From Mycobacterium sp. (GTDB taxonomy: Bacteria; Actinomycetota; Actinomycetes; Mycobacteriales; Mycobacteriaceae): DNA of 6,033 nucleotides. Where the stretch lies: assembly GCA_018500005.2 (NCBI GenBank), contig JAHBAP020000246.1, positions 1-6,033 of the forward strand, written 5' to 3'. Within the stretch, counting starts at the first letter, position 1; the number at the start of each line of letters is the position of its first letter. The translations under genes were made by a program, and so were the position numbers. The notes below the pieces were generated by a model that was given only the letters and a program-made list of their open reading frames with translations, was not told the origin of the DNA and did no database searches. Shown here in pieces: positions 5,080 to 6,033 of the stretch.

Positions 5080-5973
5080 ATGGCCACCAGAGAAACAACG
5101 AAGACCGACAGCCGTCTGGCTGCGCGCTGCGCGGCGGTCGCTTCGCTGGGTGCGGCTGTGATTCATTTCGCTGTCGCGCCGATGCACTGGCGGGATTGGT
5201 TGCCGTCGGGGGTGTTCTTTGTGGCACTTGCGACGTTCCAACTGATTTGGGCTTTTGTTGCGTGGTCGCGGCCGGGCACCTGGGTCCTCGCGGCCGGGAT
5301 TGCGGCCAATGCGACCGCGGCCACGCTGTGGGTCATGTCCTGCCTCACCGGCCCGCCTGTCGGGCCGTCCGCAGGCCAGCCTGAAGCAGTTGGGGCCGCG
5401 GGCATTTGTGTGTTGCTATTGCAGATCTACGTGGTCATGGGCGCAGCATGGTCCTGGTCGCGGAAGTTTGAGCCGGAAGAGGTCTCGGGTTTCGGACGGG
5501 CGTTGGTGCTGATGGGGGCCAACACCGTGATGGCCGGCGCGGTGACGGTGGGCTTGGCAGCCAGCCTGCAGGGTCACCATCACCATCACCACGGAGGCAC
5601 TACCGAGGCGCAGGGCGAGCATCACGCCACCCATGAGGCGCACATGGACGCTGACATGCACATGGACGGTGATATGCACATGGAGGGCAATCACCATCCT
5701 TCGGAGCTGCAGCCTTCGCCAGCAGTCGGGGCGACGAAGCCTGCGCCCGCGCCGATACCGGAGGATGGCCTCCCGGTGACTGATATGGCTCTCGATGCCG
5801 ATGATGACCACCATCAGGGGGAGGCTGTCGCGCCGTCGGCCGGTGGTGCCAGCCAGCCGGCTCCGGCCGCGGTGGCACCGGCTCAACCGGCGCCTGCCCA
5901 GCCGCAGACGGCTGCAGAGGATTCAGACCACGACGAAGCTGACGACGGTCACCAGCGCCATCACGACGACTGA
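5080..5973 (+). CDS. Five-helix membrane protein with His/Met-rich C-terminal tail (putative metal-binding)
   Basis: The first 164 of 297 residues hold about five hydrophobic segments, near 14-33, 43-63, 67-88, 104-126 and 138-163. Polar residues H29, M35 and H36 occur at the end of the first helix (VIHFAVAPMHWRDWL). This resembles an unnamed actinobacterial membrane family often seen with cation genes. The remaining 130 residues are low complexity: HHHHHH (166-171), HHATHEAHMD, a six-residue repeat HMDADM/HMDGDM/HMEGN (188-204), Pro/Ala stretches, and an acidic-His end (DSDHDEADDGHQRHHDD). With a cytoplasmic N-terminus, five helices would put this tail outside the membrane, where it could bind Cu, Ni, Zn or Cd. 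Start: ATG at 5080 with AGGG 9 bases upstream. Codon use is somewhat less GC-biased than in the ctpG gene. Function is inferred from composition only. Confidence 0.82.
   Translation: MATRETTKTDSRLAARCAAVASLGAAVIHFAVAPMHWRDWLPSGVFFVALATFQLIWAFVAWSRPGTWVLAAGIAANATAATLWVMSCLTGPPVGPSAGQPEAVGAAGICVLLLQIYVVMGAAWSWSRKFEPEEVSGFGRALVLMGANTVMAGAVTVGLAASLQGHHHHHHGGTTEAQGEHHATHEAHMDADMHMDGDMHMEGNHHPSELQPSPAVGATKPAPAPIPEDGLPVTDMALDADDDHHQGEAVAPSAGGASQPAPAAVAPAQPAPAQPQTAAEDSDHDEADDGHQRHHDD
5641..5694 (+). repeat. 18-bp tandem repeat encoding H-M-D-x-D-M units
   Basis: Units begin at 5641, 5659 and 5677 with CACATGGA. The first two are full 18-bp copies (HMDADM and HMDGDM); the third diverges after HMEGN. 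Substitutions between copies are mostly at third codon positions or conservative (GAC/GAT, D/E), so the repeat appears maintained at protein level and not freshly duplicated. Confidence 0.8.
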
Positions 5974-5996
5974 GATCGCCACATGCGACGTGCGAA

Positions 5997-6033
5997 TCAG
6001 TGGTGTCCGGCGTGCTCGTCGGGCTGGCTTGTC
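5997..6033 (-). CDS. Partial 3' end of a minus-strand gene with His-rich C-terminus
   Basis: Read on the minus strand, the last 37 bases encode TSQPDEHAGHH followed by TGA at 5999-5997, and the frame is open to the window edge. A His-rich ending (EHAGHH) is common in metal-related envelope proteins and fits the neighbours. The gene would converge with the membrane protein gene ending at 5973, leaving a 23-bp gap. Only 11 residues are visible, so the reading could be chance. The plus strand also offers an ATG at 5984 opening a short frame (MRRANQWCPACSSGWLV), which is less convincing because no ribosome site precedes it. Confidence 0.38.
   Translation of the reverse strand, partial: TSQPDEHAGHH

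Noticed and set aside
5984..6033. Plus-strand gene start MRRANQWCPACSSGWLV at the right edge
   Set aside because: It has no ribosome site and few residues are visible. The opposite strand gives a more plausible His-rich C-terminus with a stop.

Overview
The window reads as accessory DNA from a high-GC actinobacterium, most likely a Mycobacterium or Mycolicibacterium. The main reason is that the regulator and P-type ATPase at 502-2848 match, from memory, the M. tuberculosis CmtR/CtpG cadmium-lead system almost throughout, including the regulator's metal-binding cysteines. Leaderless-type gene starts and a mycobacterial-style IS110 transposase fit this. Bases 1-19 are an exact Tn5 mosaic end (Nextera adapter), so the left edge is an untrimmed contig end and not natural DNA.

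Left part (20-400, minus strand): a small membrane protein with a His/Trp-rich N-terminus and a C-terminal SHOCT domain, followed 8 bp later by the start of a secreted or membrane-anchored protein cut by the contig end. A 101-bp intergenic region (401-501) separates these from a divergent plus-strand operon. That operon has a CmtR-like ArsR/SmtB repressor (502-894), probably leaderless, overlapping by 8 bp a CtpG-like P1B heavy-metal exporter (887-2848). The repressor presumably senses Cd/Pb and releases transcription of itself and the exporter.

Middle (2849-3747): decayed DNA. Just after the ATPase is an apparent remnant of a cation transporter with a nonsense codon and a 9-bp repeat encoding HEG units. 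Then comes a small minus-strand thioredoxin-fold-like gene (3122-3382), of a kind I associate with mercury or metal loci. An unidentified plus-strand 3' gene fragment and a 12-bp perfect palindrome follow.

IS110 element (3748 to about 4917 or beyond, minus strand): the transposase has an intact DEDD half but is broken by a 4-bp GATC duplication and a 1-bp insertion. Its upstream non-coding end, where IS110 elements can carry a bridge RNA, contains a 10-bp inverted repeat able to pair with the transposase ribosome binding site.

Right part (5080-6033): a five-helix membrane protein with a long His/Met/Pro-rich tail, including a natural His6 and an MHM-type repeat, is a candidate metal-binding envelope protein. 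Convergent with it, the last 37 bases look like the 3' end of a minus-strand gene ending in a His-rich C-terminus. Overall this is a metal-resistance patchwork with an IS insertion and gene decay. No RNA gene, CRISPR array or replication origin was seen.
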